Shown piece after piece: positions 22,457-34,465 of a stretch of DNA of 64,000 nucleotides. The DNA comes from Stenocarpella maydis (Eukaryota > Ascomycota > Sordariomycetes > Diaporthales > Diaporthaceae): assembly GCA_002270565.1 (NCBI GenBank), contig NQMI01000071.1, positions 1 to 64,000 on the forward strand, in the 5' to 3' direction. Below the pieces are notes generated by a model. The model saw only the letters and a list, made by a program, of their open reading frames with translations, made no database searches and was not told the DNA's origin. Each line of letters starts with the position of its first letter. The stretch's first letter is position 1. The translations under genes and the position numbers were made by a program.

Positions 22457-23988
22457 CACGGCAACGGCCACGGCGAGATAATAAAGGGCCAGAGACCCTC
22501 CTTCCTCCAGCGAGGCCATCGCCCATGCCTCCCCAAAGGCCTCCCTCCAGTGGTGAAGCTTCTGGCATGGGCCATGATTCGTGAGCAGTTTCGGCTGTGG
22601 CCGTGGCAGCTCCACTTTGACGCACCGCGTCGGCGAGTCGGAAACGTCACTGGCCTGAGCCTCAACCGTCAGCAGCCCCGGTTCCTAGCTCGTATTTCAT
22701 CTTGGGCCGGAAACCAGGGAGTGGGCCCCTAATATGCTATCAACCCAGAGCGGTGGGAACACAGCTACAACACACGCCGTAAACAGCTAGACAGCCAGTG
22801 GCACGGCGGGCCACTAGGGCCACGCGAAACTACTAGTTGCTTGCGTGGAATGTCCCCGGACACCGGTACATCCTCACACCGTTTGTTTTGTCGGCATCCT
22901 GCGCTGCTCTCGGGGCCATGTCTATACACAGAACACTATCTTCTATGTGGCTATCATGGTGGTTTAGACATGGCCCCCCTGATTATGAACGACCACGACA
23001 TGCCCATATTCAGCCAGCATCCCACCAGCACAGAGTTTAAACCAGCTGCAGTCAGCTGGCACTACACAGATACACTACGACGGAAAGCAGACGAGACCGG
23101 CTGAGGCTCAGACCACCACGCTGCAAGACTCAGGCAGATGATGGCACCAGCAGCCCAAAAACCACCTATTTTTGGTAACCTGATCTGCAAGCCCGACAGC
23201 CAACACTGCTTGCAAGTTGACAGACTGGCGTCGGACTAGAAGAGGCATCTCTTGCAGCTGGCAATTACATCTTCTTGTGGAAAGGCCTTGGCTTCCCGGA
23301 ACCCACGGATAATTGTCAGTCACGTCTGATCCAGAAAGATCCAACGCTCTGTTGGTCTTGTGGTTGACCCACAGTGTCTTGAATACTAATGCAGCCTTCA
23401 ACAAGGGAGGCACTCGAGGCACCGCGGCAGGGGCAGAATTCAGTGTAGCTAGGGAAGCTCGGAGCCATCGTTTCGGCCGGCCTCACAGATTGACTACCTG
23501 TGGCTTAGCTGTGCCGAACTCTGTCGACTCTGACACCACCGCAATTGGCTTCGGCAGAAAAGAGCTTGGGTGTGGTTTTGGCCTGTTTGGTTTGGCCACA
23601 AGCCGACCCTTTATCGATAGCGCGGTGCGAAATGAGCCAAACGGGAATGGCTGTCGCAGGGCTGACGCAGTGGGTTTTGTTGAATCTTGTGCCCGTAGCC
23701 AGCGCCAAGCGAGGAAGATTACGTGCATGTGAAGACACTCAACCCGCTCCACCACCACACCCAGACCTCCCTGACTGCTCAACAACACAGGTCAATGCAA
23801 AACACACATACCAAGTCCCACGCCCAGGATCGTCCTCAGCCAGGCGCCAGAGCATAATCCTCAACCCCAGCTAGCATCCAACCACGCCCTCCCAATCCTC
23901 CACCGCCCGGGGCCCTAAAGCGCGGCCGCAATCCCGGCCGAGCTCCATGTCCCCAATCATCTCCTAGCTTGCGCCCGCAAGTCACGCC

Positions 23989-26754
23989 ATGTCCTCGTCC
24001 CTCAAACCTCCCAGACCCGAACCTCTGACCGTGTCTCCGAACGACGATCTGGAGGACAAGGAGAACCTCAGGACCCTGTCGCGATCGCCGCACCCGTACC
24101 TCCGCCACAAGTGGGAGCTCCTCGAACCGTCCGACAGCTTCATCCCTAGGGCCAGCTCCATCCCCACCCACGGCCCTGGCGATGCGCGCGACAAGCTCAT
24201 ACCCTCGCCCGCCTTCACCAAAGACTCTACACCCAATACCGACAGCGGCACCGAGGCCGACGATGAGATCTTCGTGAAGAGACTGCCCGCGCCCCGGGTC
24301 CGACTACACAAGGGGCTTCGTGGCAGACCTGAGCCCCCGTCCGGGGTAGCCACCCCGCTCCTGACTCCCTCGTTACCGGATGGAGACTTGGATACGGCCA
24401 AGGGCAGGGGAAGGAGGTCAGAAGACGAGAAGAGGCACCGCGCAGAAAGGTCAAGGCGTCGGAAGGAACTCTTCAGGCGGGCGACAGAGGTCTTGATCCT
24501 TTCCGGCCTGGGCGGGCTCGTCATCACCAACCCGGATGTGAGGCCAGTCGTCGCATCGCATCGAAGAGAACTCGGCCTCCAAGGTGCACTGTACGCAGCG
24601 CTGCTGGCTCTGTATCCTCTGCGCACGGCACTGTGGGCTTATACACGACGAGAACCGTTGCGCAAGAGACTACCCCTGAATGTACCCTCGTCCTTCGATC
24701 CCGCCACGCTCCTGTATCCACCAGTTCTGCCCATTCTCGTCTCCCTTCTCACGGCTAAAAATGTGAAGAATGCGTTGCTTCCCAACCTCGTTCTCGGCAT
24801 TGCCTCCTTACCCAGGGCGTTAATTCTAACGACCACACCTTCCGAAGCTTTCAACCCTCTGCATTGGCTGCTTTCGAGCTTGCCTCTCCTGGCGGCCGAA
24901 AGGAACCGAGAGCGGGCGTTAATAAACGACTTCCGATCAGCGCTGTACCCTCGAGAAGCCCTGGTTTTAATCTACCCATTACACCAGGCCCTATGCCTGA
25001 TACTCTACCACTTGACAACTACCAGTCTTCTGCCCGCGGAACTTCAACTACTCTCAATATCTCTTGCCGACATCCTGATACTCTCTACTTCACCACAAGC
25101 TGTGATATTACAGGCTATCCTCTGGATGGGCGGACTTGGTGTCATCATTCTATGTGGCCCAGTCATACGGTGGGGTATAACACTTGCCAGAGTGCCCAAG
25201 TGGCGCTTCCGACGGGTGGTACCACATAGCAAACAACTCTCAACTTTCACTCTGATTTCGAGCGTGCTCTCTATGAGGAGGCCCAGGCTCGAGCCAGGTT
25301 CGGACAGCGAAGGTTCTGGTGGCGCTTCCGCTTACACAACCGACGAAGATGGCATACAAAAGGCCTCTGTGGCCCGCCTTGTGTCGGTCGTACAGCCTGA
25401 AAGAGCCCTGAATGAATTCCCAGGGCTGAAAAAGGCCGACACGATCTCCATGTCACCCGCGAAAACAGCACGAGCCGACGTATCCACCGATGCCGATGGA
25501 GCAGCATTTCAGTCTCCCTCCCGGCGGCACACGCTTCCTTTCGTTGACAAGATCATGAGCCGGTCCAAGACTCACACACCATCGGGCCGGCGAAAAAGAT
25601 CGTCTTCCTCGACAGTTCGTACCTTTTTCTCACTGACGCAGTCACAAGCCGCCACGAGGAAGTGGTTATACGCTGGGTGGCTCTATCTGGGCATCGTCAT
25701 TATCGTTCTGGGGGTTGTACGGACGTGTGTCCAGTACCAAGCGCTTGATGGAAACGAGCCTATTGGATGGGCGCTAGGCTACATCTTCGGTGACATGCCG
25801 TGGTTCAGATTCCAGGTCGTACAGGCGAATCTCGAGAGATGGATTTGCCTCCCTCGTCGTGACGACGACAACAAGTCATGTTCTCTCGGCTGGGTGCAGC
25901 ATCTGCGAGATTCTTCTATCGGCGAGGCGAACACGAGACTGGTCCTTGCCGCTTATTGGGCCGCCGTCATCTCCATCGGGTTACTGGTGGTGTTCCGGCT
26001 GTCCCCGTTCTACGAGGTGGACACTCGCCGCAAGGTCTTCCACTTCATGATGGTAGCAATGTTTCTACCAGCAATATACGTCGACCCAGGCTGGTGTGCG
26101 CTGGCACTTGCCGTTGTCCTCGCCATATTCCTGCTGCTTGACCTGCTCCGCGCAAGCCAGCTGCCCCCTCTATCCAAGCCGATAACCAATTTCCTCCACC
26201 CCTACACAGATGGCAGGGACCACTGTGGACCGGTGGTCATATCCCACATCTTCCTCCTTATCGGCTGCGCCATACCCCTGTGGCTAAGCCTCGCGTCCCT
26301 CCCCCGGGCGGGCACCGGCTACCGCCGGGGCTGGGAGGTGCCAACCCGGGACTTGAGCATGGTCGCGGGAGTCGTCTGCGTGGGGCTCGGCGACGCGGCG
26401 GCCTCGCTCATCGGGCGGCGGTACGGGCACCACAAGTGGCTTTGGAAGGGAGGTAAGAGCCTCGAGGGGAGCGTCGCATTCGCGGTGGCTGTCTCCGTCG
26501 GCCTCCTGGGTGCCAATGTCTGGCTGAAGGTCGGTGGGTGGCCCATCACGTCACGGCCCGATGCTCACGGGGGGCACCATGGCCTCGACGCGGCATTGGC
26601 TGGCCTGCGGGACTGGGACTGGCTGAAGGTGGTGGGGGCGACGGGGCTGTGCGCCACGATGGCTAGCCTGACGGAGGCGGTCCTCACGGGCGGGAATGAC
26701 AATGTTGTCGTGCCTGTGGTCCTCTGGACTTGCGTCAAGAGCACGGGACTGTGA
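23989..26754 (+). CDS. SEC59: Dolichol kinase
   Basis: Dolichol kinase (EC 2.7.1.108) phosphorylates dolichol with CTP in the ER membrane, supplying the lipid carrier for N-glycosylation, O-mannosylation and GPI anchors. One 921-aa frame without introns. The N-terminal 160 residues are hydrophilic. Many hydrophobic helices follow from about residue 165. A Ser/Arg-rich cytosolic insert lies at about 425-545. The C-terminal third is the conserved catalytic domain, with RKVFHFMMVAMFLP, the metal/nucleotide-site signature GLGDAAASLIGRRYG near residue 805 and KSLEGSVAF after it. A late TEAVLTGGNDN motif closes the domain. Length exceeds yeast Sec59 (519 aa), as is usual in filamentous ascomycetes with the N-terminal extension. 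The ATG follows GCC and is the first in frame. Confidence 0.95.
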   Translation: MSSSLKPPRPEPLTVSPNDDLEDKENLRTLSRSPHPYLRHKWELLEPSDSFIPRASSIPTHGPGDARDKLIPSPAFTKDSTPNTDSGTEADDEIFVKRLPAPRVRLHKGLRGRPEPPSGVATPLLTPSLPDGDLDTAKGRGRRSEDEKRHRAERSRRRKELFRRATEVLILSGLGGLVITNPDVRPVVASHRRELGLQGALYAALLALYPLRTALWAYTRREPLRKRLPLNVPSSFDPATLLYPPVLPILVSLLTAKNVKNALLPNLVLGIASLPRALILTTTPSEAFNPLHWLLSSLPLLAAERNRERALINDFRSALYPREALVLIYPLHQALCLILYHLTTTSLLPAELQLLSISLADILILSTSPQAVILQAILWMGGLGVIILCGPVIRWGITLARVPKWRFRRVVPHSKQLSTFTLISSVLSMRRPRLEPGSDSEGSGGASAYTTDEDGIQKASVARLVSVVQPERALNEFPGLKKADTISMSPAKTARADVSTDADGAAFQSPSRRHTLPFVDKIMSRSKTHTPSGRRKRSSSSTVRTFFSLTQSQAATRKWLYAGWLYLGIVIIVLGVVRTCVQYQALDGNEPIGWALGYIFGDMPWFRFQVVQANLERWICLPRRDDDNKSCSLGWVQHLRDSSIGEANTRLVLAAYWAAVISIGLLVVFRLSPFYEVDTRRKVFHFMMVAMFLPAIYVDPGWCALALAVVLAIFLLLDLLRASQLPPLSKPITNFLHPYTDGRDHCGPVVISHIFLLIGCAIPLWLSLASLPRAGTGYRRGWEVPTRDLSMVAGVVCVGLGDAAASLIGRRYGHHKWLWKGGKSLEGSVAFAVAVSVGLLGANVWLKVGGWPITSRPDAHGGHHGLDAALAGLRDWDWLKVVGATGLCATMASLTEAVLTGGNDNVVVPVVLWTCVKSTGL

Positions 26755-28126
26755 TGAGGCCAGCTGATCGAGGCCCCAGCTCATGAGCGAGGTCTCTAGA
26801 TGACGGTTTAATTCAGACCAAGAGGCAGCTTGGGATCTAGAGATGTGACCACGGAACGCATTTCCTGGTGGTTCGGGCGTCTTGTGACTCGCAGCTATAA
26901 TAGGCCGGGATTAGATACCAAATAATTTCAAAAGTTCGGCAGATCCATGACAGAATCTATATAATGCATCATATGTGCAACCATTTCCTCGCCAATCCCA
27001 GGTAGGCCCTTCCCGCCTATTTGACCCAATATTACAGATAGGTCGATACTGTTTGAAGTCAAATGACACATGAGTGGAAAGAAGGTGGCTTTTCTGCAAA
27101 CGACTGGGTTTTGTCATCTTTGTGAGCAAGTTTGCAAATAGGCAAGCCAAACCATAATAGCTAGAGACATCAAAGGAGACACCTTGGCCAGGCTCAAGGT
27201 CTCGGATATCGACATTGCCCTCAAGGCAGTCTCGCTCCTGCTCGGTGCAACGGCTACACCGAAACCATAGACCAGGCCCAGCCCTCGAGGTCAGAAGCGC
27301 TGTGGAACATACCGGGCCAGTGAAACTCGAATACAGAAGGACGAAAGGATAACACCTGTACCCTTTGCTAGTGGGATATCACGCCCATGAGCCAGGGTTA
27401 TGAAGAAGTGCGGCTGACCGCTGAAGATGTCCAGAAGGACAGGATGAGACCCCTCTGCTTACCAGCCTGATTCGCGGATGCTCAATGTTCAGTATGGTAA
27501 ATTGATCATTCTTTTATGCTCACGAAGATTACCCCACCTGTCTCTCCCCCTTTGGATTTTCAATTGTTGTGGAAGTTGGTATACTGTGGCTTGGATAAAT
27601 CTCGCCCATCCTCGACTCTTCCCCTGGTGTACAGACTTTACCCTGATCTGAGGTCGGGCTATAGTTTCACGGTGACGCCATATGGATACTCAGTGATAAA
27701 GATTCCGGGTTCGTTGACTTTGACCCGGCAGAATTGATATACCTTGCGGGCTGACATGCAGATGTGTGCGGTTGAAGGCACCTGTCGCGTGGTTTACGAG
27801 AGCGGGGATTTTGAACGCAGCCAAGCTGACTTGTAAATTTTTATGCTTGCTGCTACATATCGCCTCACTCTGTTAGGTACCCGACGGTTGCTGGCTGAAT
27901 CGCCCGTAAGTGAGCTGTCGTCACTGTCAGGAACGGCATGCGGTCCGGACCCAGATCAGGTTGGCTGATACGTTGGGCCTGGGTAGAACCACCGTTTCCT
28001 GGCCCTGTGCTGATTGTGTACCCAGTGCCGTTCCATTGGTACCTCTCTATGTGACTGGCTATGTATAGGTGTCTTCCTGGCGTCCGTCGTCCGCCGGCAA
28101 CGGTGCTCGCTTCGGCAATGTACACC
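26755..28126. other. Convergent intergenic region
   Basis: About 1.4 kb between the 3' ends of SEC59 and ORC2. Mildly AT-rich around 26890-27150 and 27470-27700. No gene is seen; a 73-codon frame at 27516 has no recognisable features. Confidence 0.5.
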
Positions 28127-29876
28127 TCACCCCGCGTGAGACCATGACATCAAGTCTTCTAGGATGGCCTCGAGCTCTTCCTTCTGGAAGGGCAAGCTCA
28201 GCAGCTCTGTACCCAAGACATCCTTGCGGCTGGTGATCATTTGGTGATCGTGGAATCTGGAACGACAAAGGTTAGCTCTCAGCAAAAACCGCCGGCATGC
28301 GTGGCATGACAACAAGTCGGGTGACTAACAGATACGAGAAAAGAAAAGACAAGGCAAAAAAGGCTTACTCCTTCAGAAGTGTCCTGAACGCCATCTCCGA
28401 GCTGCATATGAACTCCTCGACCGCCTTGTTATACAGCATCCGGTACTCGACGCCGGGGTTCTCCCCGCCGGCGACGACGCCCTCGCCGTCGAGCGCAACC
28501 AGCACCTCGCCCACCAGCAGCCTGAATAGGTTCTTGGCGTTGTCGGGCAGCGATCTGAGCACAAAGGCCACGCCGTCCTTGCCCCCCACGCGGCGCGCCT
28601 TGCGGCCGAGCAGCTCGTGGACCTCGTCGACGACCTCGAGCTCGGCGGCGCCCCGGCGCGCAAAGGTCGTGCAGTCGTGGAAGGCAAAGTTGAAGGCCGC
28701 GCGCTGCCCGCTGTCCCACGTTAACGGGAAGTCGGGCGTGTCGACCGAGCAGGCGAGGCGGATGCGCGGATGCGCTGCCAGCTGGGAGAGGATGGTGTAG
28801 AAGGATGGCTTGCGCAGCGGGGGCGCGTCGGCCGAGTTGAGGATCAGTGTCAGGGTGGTGTCTGACGATGTGAGGAGGGAGAGCACGTCCTGGAGGAGCG
28901 CGACGGGGTTGCCTGAGGTGAGCTTGTAGGATGGGTCGATGGCGCCGCTGATGGTGGAGAGGACCTCGCGGATGCTGATGGTGCGGACATAGCCGTTCAG
29001 GATGACTATCTTGTGGTGGGGTTGGCTGCCAGATATCTTGCTGTGTAGATGTTTGGCGAAGCGGCGTAGGAGAGGCCGTTTGGATCCGTAGCCGTACAGA
29101 CAGAGGCTGAAGCCTTCGGCCAGCTCGAAGCCCCATTGCCCAAAGGACTCTGCGTGAAGGTCCTCCAGGAACTTGATATCCGCATCATGAGGGTCCTTCA
29201 GATCCCGCACAATTGAGAAGTACTCGTCATGGGTGAGCAGGCCCAGCGCGGCCAAGGTGTTATTGGATGTTTTGGCAAGTCCGGGTTTGTTCTGAAAGAA
29301 GTACATCTCATGCGGCGGCAGGTCTCGTGGTGGCGTCGGAGATGTCTTCGTGGCCGCGGCCTTCCTCTTCCGGCCCCGTGCGGTCTTGGACGGTGTCGCC
29401 TGGGTACTCTCTGCACCATCCTCGAGGTCTCCATCCTCGTTCTCCTCATTCTCTTCTTGTGCACCCTCATCGCCACTAGACTCGAATATCTGCCGCGCAA
29501 GTCCCTCGTCACCAGCCTCATCATCGCTTGTGGCATCATCAAGCACACGGTCGATGAGGGCTCGGGCACTCTTCCGACGAGCTGACCTGTCGGCAATGGT
29601 GCGGCGGCCCGGCGTGTCGATAGCCCTGACTGCGCTCTCCCTGTGCGGGGTCTCAGGCTTTGGCCTGGACAAAGTTGATCGTGGTCCTCGGGGCGATGAC
29701 TTGATCTCGTCAGCCTGGCTCGATCTCGCCGGAGCCGCTGCAGCCTTGGCTTTGGCCGGGCGCCCACGCCGTGCTGGCATCGCTACGATGGGCTCTGCTA
29801 GTTCGTCCTCCATCGCGTCGTTGGGTTCCTGGCTCGAACCGGCCCCGTCGAACTCGTAGATATCACGAGATTTCAC
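28127..29876 (-). CDS. ORC2: Origin recognition complex subunit 2
   Basis: Orc2 is a subunit of the six-protein complex that marks replication origins and loads MCM helicase in the nucleus. Two exons, 29876-28369 and 28256-28127, give 545 aa; the 112-bp phase-2 intron (GTAAGC...TTCCAG) precedes the last 43 residues, and splicing yields the family tail EFHDHQMITSRKD...LPFQKEELEAILEDL. The first 180 residues are basic, acidic and disordered, with an AT-hook-like RRGRPAKAK near residue 36. The AAA-like domain begins near 190 (YFFQNKPG) and includes GFSLCLYGYGSKRPLLRRF, HKIVILNGY and LTLILNSADAPPLR. As in other Orc2 proteins the ATP-binding loop is degenerate. A winged-helix domain forms the C-terminus. 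It is divergent from GEP4 across about 0.9 kb. Confidence 0.95.
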
Positions 29877-30805
29877 ACTGCAAGCTCACCCCCGGGTCTT
29901 CACCCTTGAGCTTATCGATGGTGGTGGAGCGTCTGACAGTTGGGTGGCGGAGAAGGGAATCCAGATGCAGCACTTCCCGCCGCGAACCTGGTCCCCAGGG
30001 CTGGCAGAATGTGCTGCGTTCCTCCCTGCTGGTTCTGGCACCACCACTGCGTGTGGTGGCCGTGCTCAGCCGAGCGCTTTCGCCTTTGGATGCGCCCCAA
30101 CTCACGCTGTACTCGTCCTGCGGTCAAGCTCCTGCCTCCGCCCCAGTTCCTCCTCCGCCCGTGTATGCGCTGGCACTTCCCCCGGCAGTCAGAACCTTGC
30201 GTCCACCTCACCTCCTCTTCCGGCCGTGGTTGTGCTCACAGTTCCGCCGGCAATCTTGCTCCGTTGACTGTCGTCTTAACGTTTGCACTCACGCAGGTGC
30301 CGTACTGTCCCTGGTGTGGATGAGATTTCGTCTGCACTTGCGCTGTACTGCCCCTGGCAACGACGGTCGATCACCAATCTCACCCTCGATCTCGGTGCTT
30401 CTTCCCTTCCCCTGCGACCGTGTTGGTTTTGGCACACTCTCTCCCTACCAGGCCAGTACTGGCTTCCAGGCGGGTGTATCGGAATCCTGCAGCACCAAAC
30501 TTGTCCGAGGCAGCCCTCACTATTCCATGACTGAGGCCTGAACGTGATGGGACGCGTGGTCTTTCACGTGGCAACGCGTCAAAGCGTCCAAACCCCAGCA
30601 GCTTTATTTAGCGCCCCACTCCCCAGCTACTCAGGCGCTTTGACCAGGCTTTATTTCAACGTCGACAACTCCAATATATACCCAGTTCGCCCAGGTATAT
30701 ATTAGGTAGGTATTTACCCCAGCCAAGCGATCCAGAGGTATAAACACCAAGCAGCACCAAGGACTTCCTCAGCCGCTCAGCCGCGGATTCACGCATGCAC
30801 CGACC
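29877..30805. other. Divergent promoter region of ORC2 and GEP4
   Basis: About 930 bp. A TATA-like TATATACCC lies near 30675 and GGTATATATTAGG near 30693, both about 110-130 bp before the GEP4 ATG. A plus-strand open frame that overlaps the ORC2 5' end and runs to 30541 has no recognisable domain. No RNA gene seen. Confidence 0.5.
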
Positions 30806-31572
30806 ATGGGCGTGAATCTCAACCTCTCAGCCTCCCTGAACATATTCAGGCTCCTGGCAAACCCCTCTTTGTGTCTGCCTCATGCTGCTGTGTCAAGCTT
30901 CAAGGACCTGCCAGTCCCTCTTGACTCAGCCTTCGCGCGGAAGGGTGTCGATGTCAAGATAAAGGCAGTCGTGCTTGACAAGGACGACTGTTTTGCAGCC
31001 CCAGAGACAAACGAGGTCTACAAGCCGTACCAGGTATTACGGTCATCTTCTTTCATACATGACTATGCGGGCTCCAGCTGAACCCTGGACAGGAGCGATT
31101 TGAGACACTGAAGGCTGCATATCCGGGGCGACGCATCCTGATCGTCTCCAACACAGCCGGTGCGCTCAGCCATGACCGGGACGCACAGCTGGCATCAGAA
31201 CTCGAGAAGGCGACGGGGGTGAAGGTGCTTTCCCACCAGACCAAGAAGCCCGGCTGTGGGTCCGAGATCATGGAGTATTTCCAAAACCACCCCGAGACTG
31301 GAGTGTCCAGCCCAAGCCACGTCGCCGTTGTCGGTGACAGACTCTTTACGGACATGATGCTTGCCAACAGCATGGGGAGCTATGGTCTCTGGATCAAGGA
31401 CGGCGTCGTTCCGCTCCAACAGAAGAGCATCGTAGGGTCTTTCCTGGCATCAACATTCCTGTCAGCTGGTGCTGACTGGGTGTCTTAGTTTTCGAGGATG
31501 GAGCAGAAGCTTGGCCCCTACCTGCTCGCTCGGGGCTACCGTCCTCAAGATCCTGGTAGCCCGTTCGAGTAG
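30806..31572 (+). CDS. GEP4: Mitochondrial PGP phosphatase
   Basis: Gep4 dephosphorylates phosphatidylglycerophosphate at the matrix side of the inner mitochondrial membrane, a step of cardiolipin synthesis. Three exons, 30806-31033, 31078-31431 and 31489-31572, give 221 aa. Both introns (44 and 57 bp) are phase 0, and splicing restores YKPYQ-LNPGQERF and QQKSI-FSRMEQKLG. HAD-type motif I is LDKDDC at 57-62 (nucleophile Asp58, acid/base Asp60). Most family members have DKDN here. Motif II is IVSNTAG. A Lys-Lys-Pro motif (SHQTKKPGCG) and motif III, VVGDRLFTDMMLAN, follow. The C-terminal LGPYLLARGYRPQDP is the usual fungal end. The N-terminus (MGVNLNLSASLNIFRLL) fits a mitochondrial or membrane-associating segment. 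The 44-bp intron is unusually short but carries a TGACTAT branch-like site. Confidence 0.93.
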
Positions 31573-32467
31573 GTCTGGCTGGAGACGACAATGCCGAGAC
31601 CTCTCGCATTGGGCTCCGCTTTTGTTGGGCTCAGTTGTTGCCCTTGAGCGAAGACGGCTGGGCTTGAGCTGTCGACATTGTAGTTTCGATCAGGGTGGCA
31701 AAGATGCAAGGCCTGGCGGTTTGCCAGCGCCCTACCTCTCAACGTAGTGTCGAGGGGGGTCCAGCTTGCTGCAGATGGGGCTGCAGGCCTGGCAACACCA
31801 CATCTCACCTCGGGCCTCATCTGAAAGGGATGGGGTGGACAAGGAAGCCCGTTGCTTACCGTCCACCTGAGTGATTGGTATGCGCAATTCCTTTGTTGCA
31901 GCCTCCAGCCCATGCTGATGTATGCATGGTAACTGCACATCGCGGTGCACATCGCGGTTTGGCATGTCCTCCTGAAAAACCATCTTGGCAGAAAATATTC
32001 GGGTTTGGCCTGGTTCGCACAGCACAGGAAGCCCGGCCAATAACGGGGGTCAATTCCAAGCATCCTCGAGGGGGGGGGGCATACTCAGCCAGGGGCAGGC
32101 CCTCAGAATAGCCCACCCACGGTCCTATGACATCGTCGAATTCCTCGATCCTATGGCATCGCGAAATTCCACAGCAACAGTGAATCACTCTGGGTCTATT
32201 ACAGGCAGTGGACCATTGTTCATCCTTGCAGGTACAATCAATTCTAGTCCGGCCAATGAACCGCGCCGTGGAGTGACTCCAGAGGGGCCAGTCTGCCATA
32301 AAACCCCAGCCCCCTTCCATGCCATAAGTTCCTTCTGACTCTTTTCTCTTCCCACAAGTTGCGCGGCTGGACTGGACAACACGAGATGCACCCTCCCTCC
32401 CAGCCTACAGAAGCAACATCACTACTACCTTTTGGCAACTTCGCCTAAAGCTTCATTCATCTGCATC
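31573..32467. other. Intergenic region upstream of the SANT-like gene
   Basis: About 900 bp with the GEP4 3' end and the promoter of the next gene. A G9 run lies at about 32071-32079. No gene seen. Confidence 0.5.
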
Positions 32468-33312
32468 ATGGGTGGCCGTGTCTGGTCAGAGCCGGAAGAG
32501 CGGATTTTTTGGTGTTTGGCCAAGAAATTCCCCACCGGGATGGACCTTGAGACCAAGGCGGCCAAGAAAAATCACAGGGACATCCATGAGGAGTGGCATC
32601 CTTTCATCCAGCTCATGATCAATGAGTGGCACAAACAGTTTCCAGGAACGGATCCTCGACGGAACTACACAGCGATCTCCCTGTGTAAGTCCTGGAAACC
32701 GGCAATTCCGTGCTTTGCTGGTTGGGTAGCTGATATAATGAGTTTCTAGACGAGCATTACTTTCAGAACTACATCCTCAGCACGGCCTCCCCGAATGCGG
32801 GACCATACCTAGCGCAGTACCACGACTGGGTGAAAGAACAGGCTAGAAATGCAAAGGGCGGTTAGTGACATGCGAGTGAATGGCTGCGGCTGAGGCGATC
32901 GTGTACTGATCAATCAACAGCTTCTGAGGCTCAACACGCTGGGCTCGGCGAGTCATCTGGGTCGGCGGCCGCCAGTTCTCAGCCCATGGCTCAGGACTCG
33001 GTGCTTCCCGTCTCGATCCCACAGAATGCGGTGCCCCAGCGCGAGCGAGGCCAGAAAGCGAGTCCTCAGCGCCGGCTGCCTCGACCGGCTCGCACGTCCG
33101 CCGGTGGCCCATCCCAGGCTCTTGTCCGTCCTCGCCACGCTCAGCGACCTGCCGATGTCGATGCCCAGCCGCCTTGGGATGCCGATCTGGAATTCTCCGA
33201 CGACGATTTGTCGCCCGCAAAGATGGCTAAGGATCTTGTGAATATGAAGCGGGCCTGGGCAGAGATGAACAGTCGTTACGCTAAACGCCTTCGGGCGATG
33301 GACGCCGCGTGA
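32468..33312 (+). CDS. SANT/Myb-like small nuclear-type protein, three exons
   Basis: Exons 32468-32684, 32750-32860 and 32921-33312 join in phase 1 at both sites to give 239 aa. The introns are 65 and 60 bp, with GTAAGT and GTTAGT donors. The N-terminal 100 residues (MGGRVWSEPEERIFWCLAKK ... HYFQNYILSTASPN) have the W-spaced pattern of a SANT/Myb-like helix-turn-helix: W6, W15, a further HEEWHPFIQLMINEW segment, then YEHYFQNY. The rest is Ser/Gln/Pro/Arg-rich and disordered, ending in an acidic patch (DLEFSDDDLSP) and a short helix (AKMAKDLVNMKRAWAEMNSRYAKRLRAM). A DNA- or chromatin-binding role is inference only. The consistent splice phases support a real gene. Such short W-rich proteins often form lineage-specific families in Sordariomycetes. 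Confidence 0.75.
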
Positions 33313-34465
33313 CGGATTCTCGGCGGCCCTCTGGAAGGACGGGATGAGGAGTTTCATTGGATCAGATGGTCCCACCGAGTCGAGCTCAGGTTTCAGGTCT
33401 TTCATATCATAACTACGCGTTCTCTTGCGTAGGATGAAATGCATCTGAATTATTTGCAGAACATAAGTATTTCGCTCCAGTGACCAAATCTGTGATGCCC
33501 CCCAATGGAAGGCCTAATGGAAGGCCTCCACCGCCACTGAACCCATAAAACGTTCTCCTGCAACTCAACTCCAACTTCCATAGTACTCAATCCCACTGGT
33601 ACACATACCCGACGCAAGTGTGAGCGGCAACACGCACTTGAACACGAACACGAAGCCGTAGTTAAGAGGCTACCTGGTCGAGTAACCGCTCGGGTAAGGT
33701 CCTACTTGCAGTCCCAGCCCGGATCAACGACATCATGAGAAGCGCGTACTTCGGAGAGGAGGAGAGCTGGTCCACTGGACAGGCCCATCTACGTGACCGG
33801 ATTGCTGCGCCCGTGCAGGGACACTGTGCGGACCAGGCCAGGTAGGGCTTCTCGTCCACGCTGGGCAACGTGGAAGAGACCGTCTGCATCTGCGAGGGCT
33901 TGACAATGAGGAAGATTCTCCGGAGCAGCTTTGATAAGAGTTACCCGGGATCAGTCGACCCCCAGGGGGGATCTTGTCGTTGGCTTCTGCTGAAGGAGAT
34001 CATACCATAGCCGATCACTCCGAGGCAGGTCGTTCAACAGCGAGTCGGGTCTCAAGACTTCCAAGGTTGTTTCCAAGAGATGTGCTCATCAGCGCCTCTC
34101 GTCAGCTGCCACCGCGGATGTTGTAACCGGCTCCATTCCTACAGAATCAACACATCAGCTTTGTATGGAACGGCGGCTGGACCAAGTCACAGGAGCGGCA
34201 GTTTCGCGGTGTGCCGAGCCAGCTAGGGTGACAACCAGAATGTCTTGTCTACCTTGGGACGCCAGAAAAGGACCCGGAAGTAGGCCACGGACTACATGAC
34301 GGTATACATATAGTGCGATGTCTCCCCGTATGGAATCGTGAGACTACAGCGGGGGCATTGCAGAAGGTAATATTCCGCCACCCACATACATATATCTAGG
34401 GTTTTACCCATACCATGTACAGCCTCAGAGCAGTCATGCCACAGCGCCTTGGGCACACACAGAGG
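33313..34465. other. Convergent intergenic region with possible gene relic
   Basis: About 1.15 kb between convergent genes. Plus-strand fragments between about 33640 and 34330 read like decayed coding sequence: near 33730 MRSAYFGEEESWSTGQAHL, and near 34155 HISFVWNGGWTKSQERQFRG. They are broken by stops and frame changes. I cannot identify a family and do not call a gene. Confidence 0.35.

Larger units (their letters stand above)
20090..23988. other. Large divergent intergenic region
   Basis: About 3.9 kb between the mucin gene and SEC59 with no gene I can support. Open frames here are short, overlap on both strands and lack domains. It carries several simple repeats: (GAG)n at 21137-21170, five CAAGCYC units at 21438-21473, an A10 run at about 21529, a C13 run at about 22321-22334 and CACTACTGT repeats at 22431-22456. 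It probably holds long promoters and leaders. Confidence 0.5.

Noticed and set aside
29771..30541. 256-codon plus-strand frame over the ORC2 start and promoter
   Set aside because: Arg/Pro/Ser-rich, overlaps ORC2 coding sequence on the other strand and has no recognisable motif.
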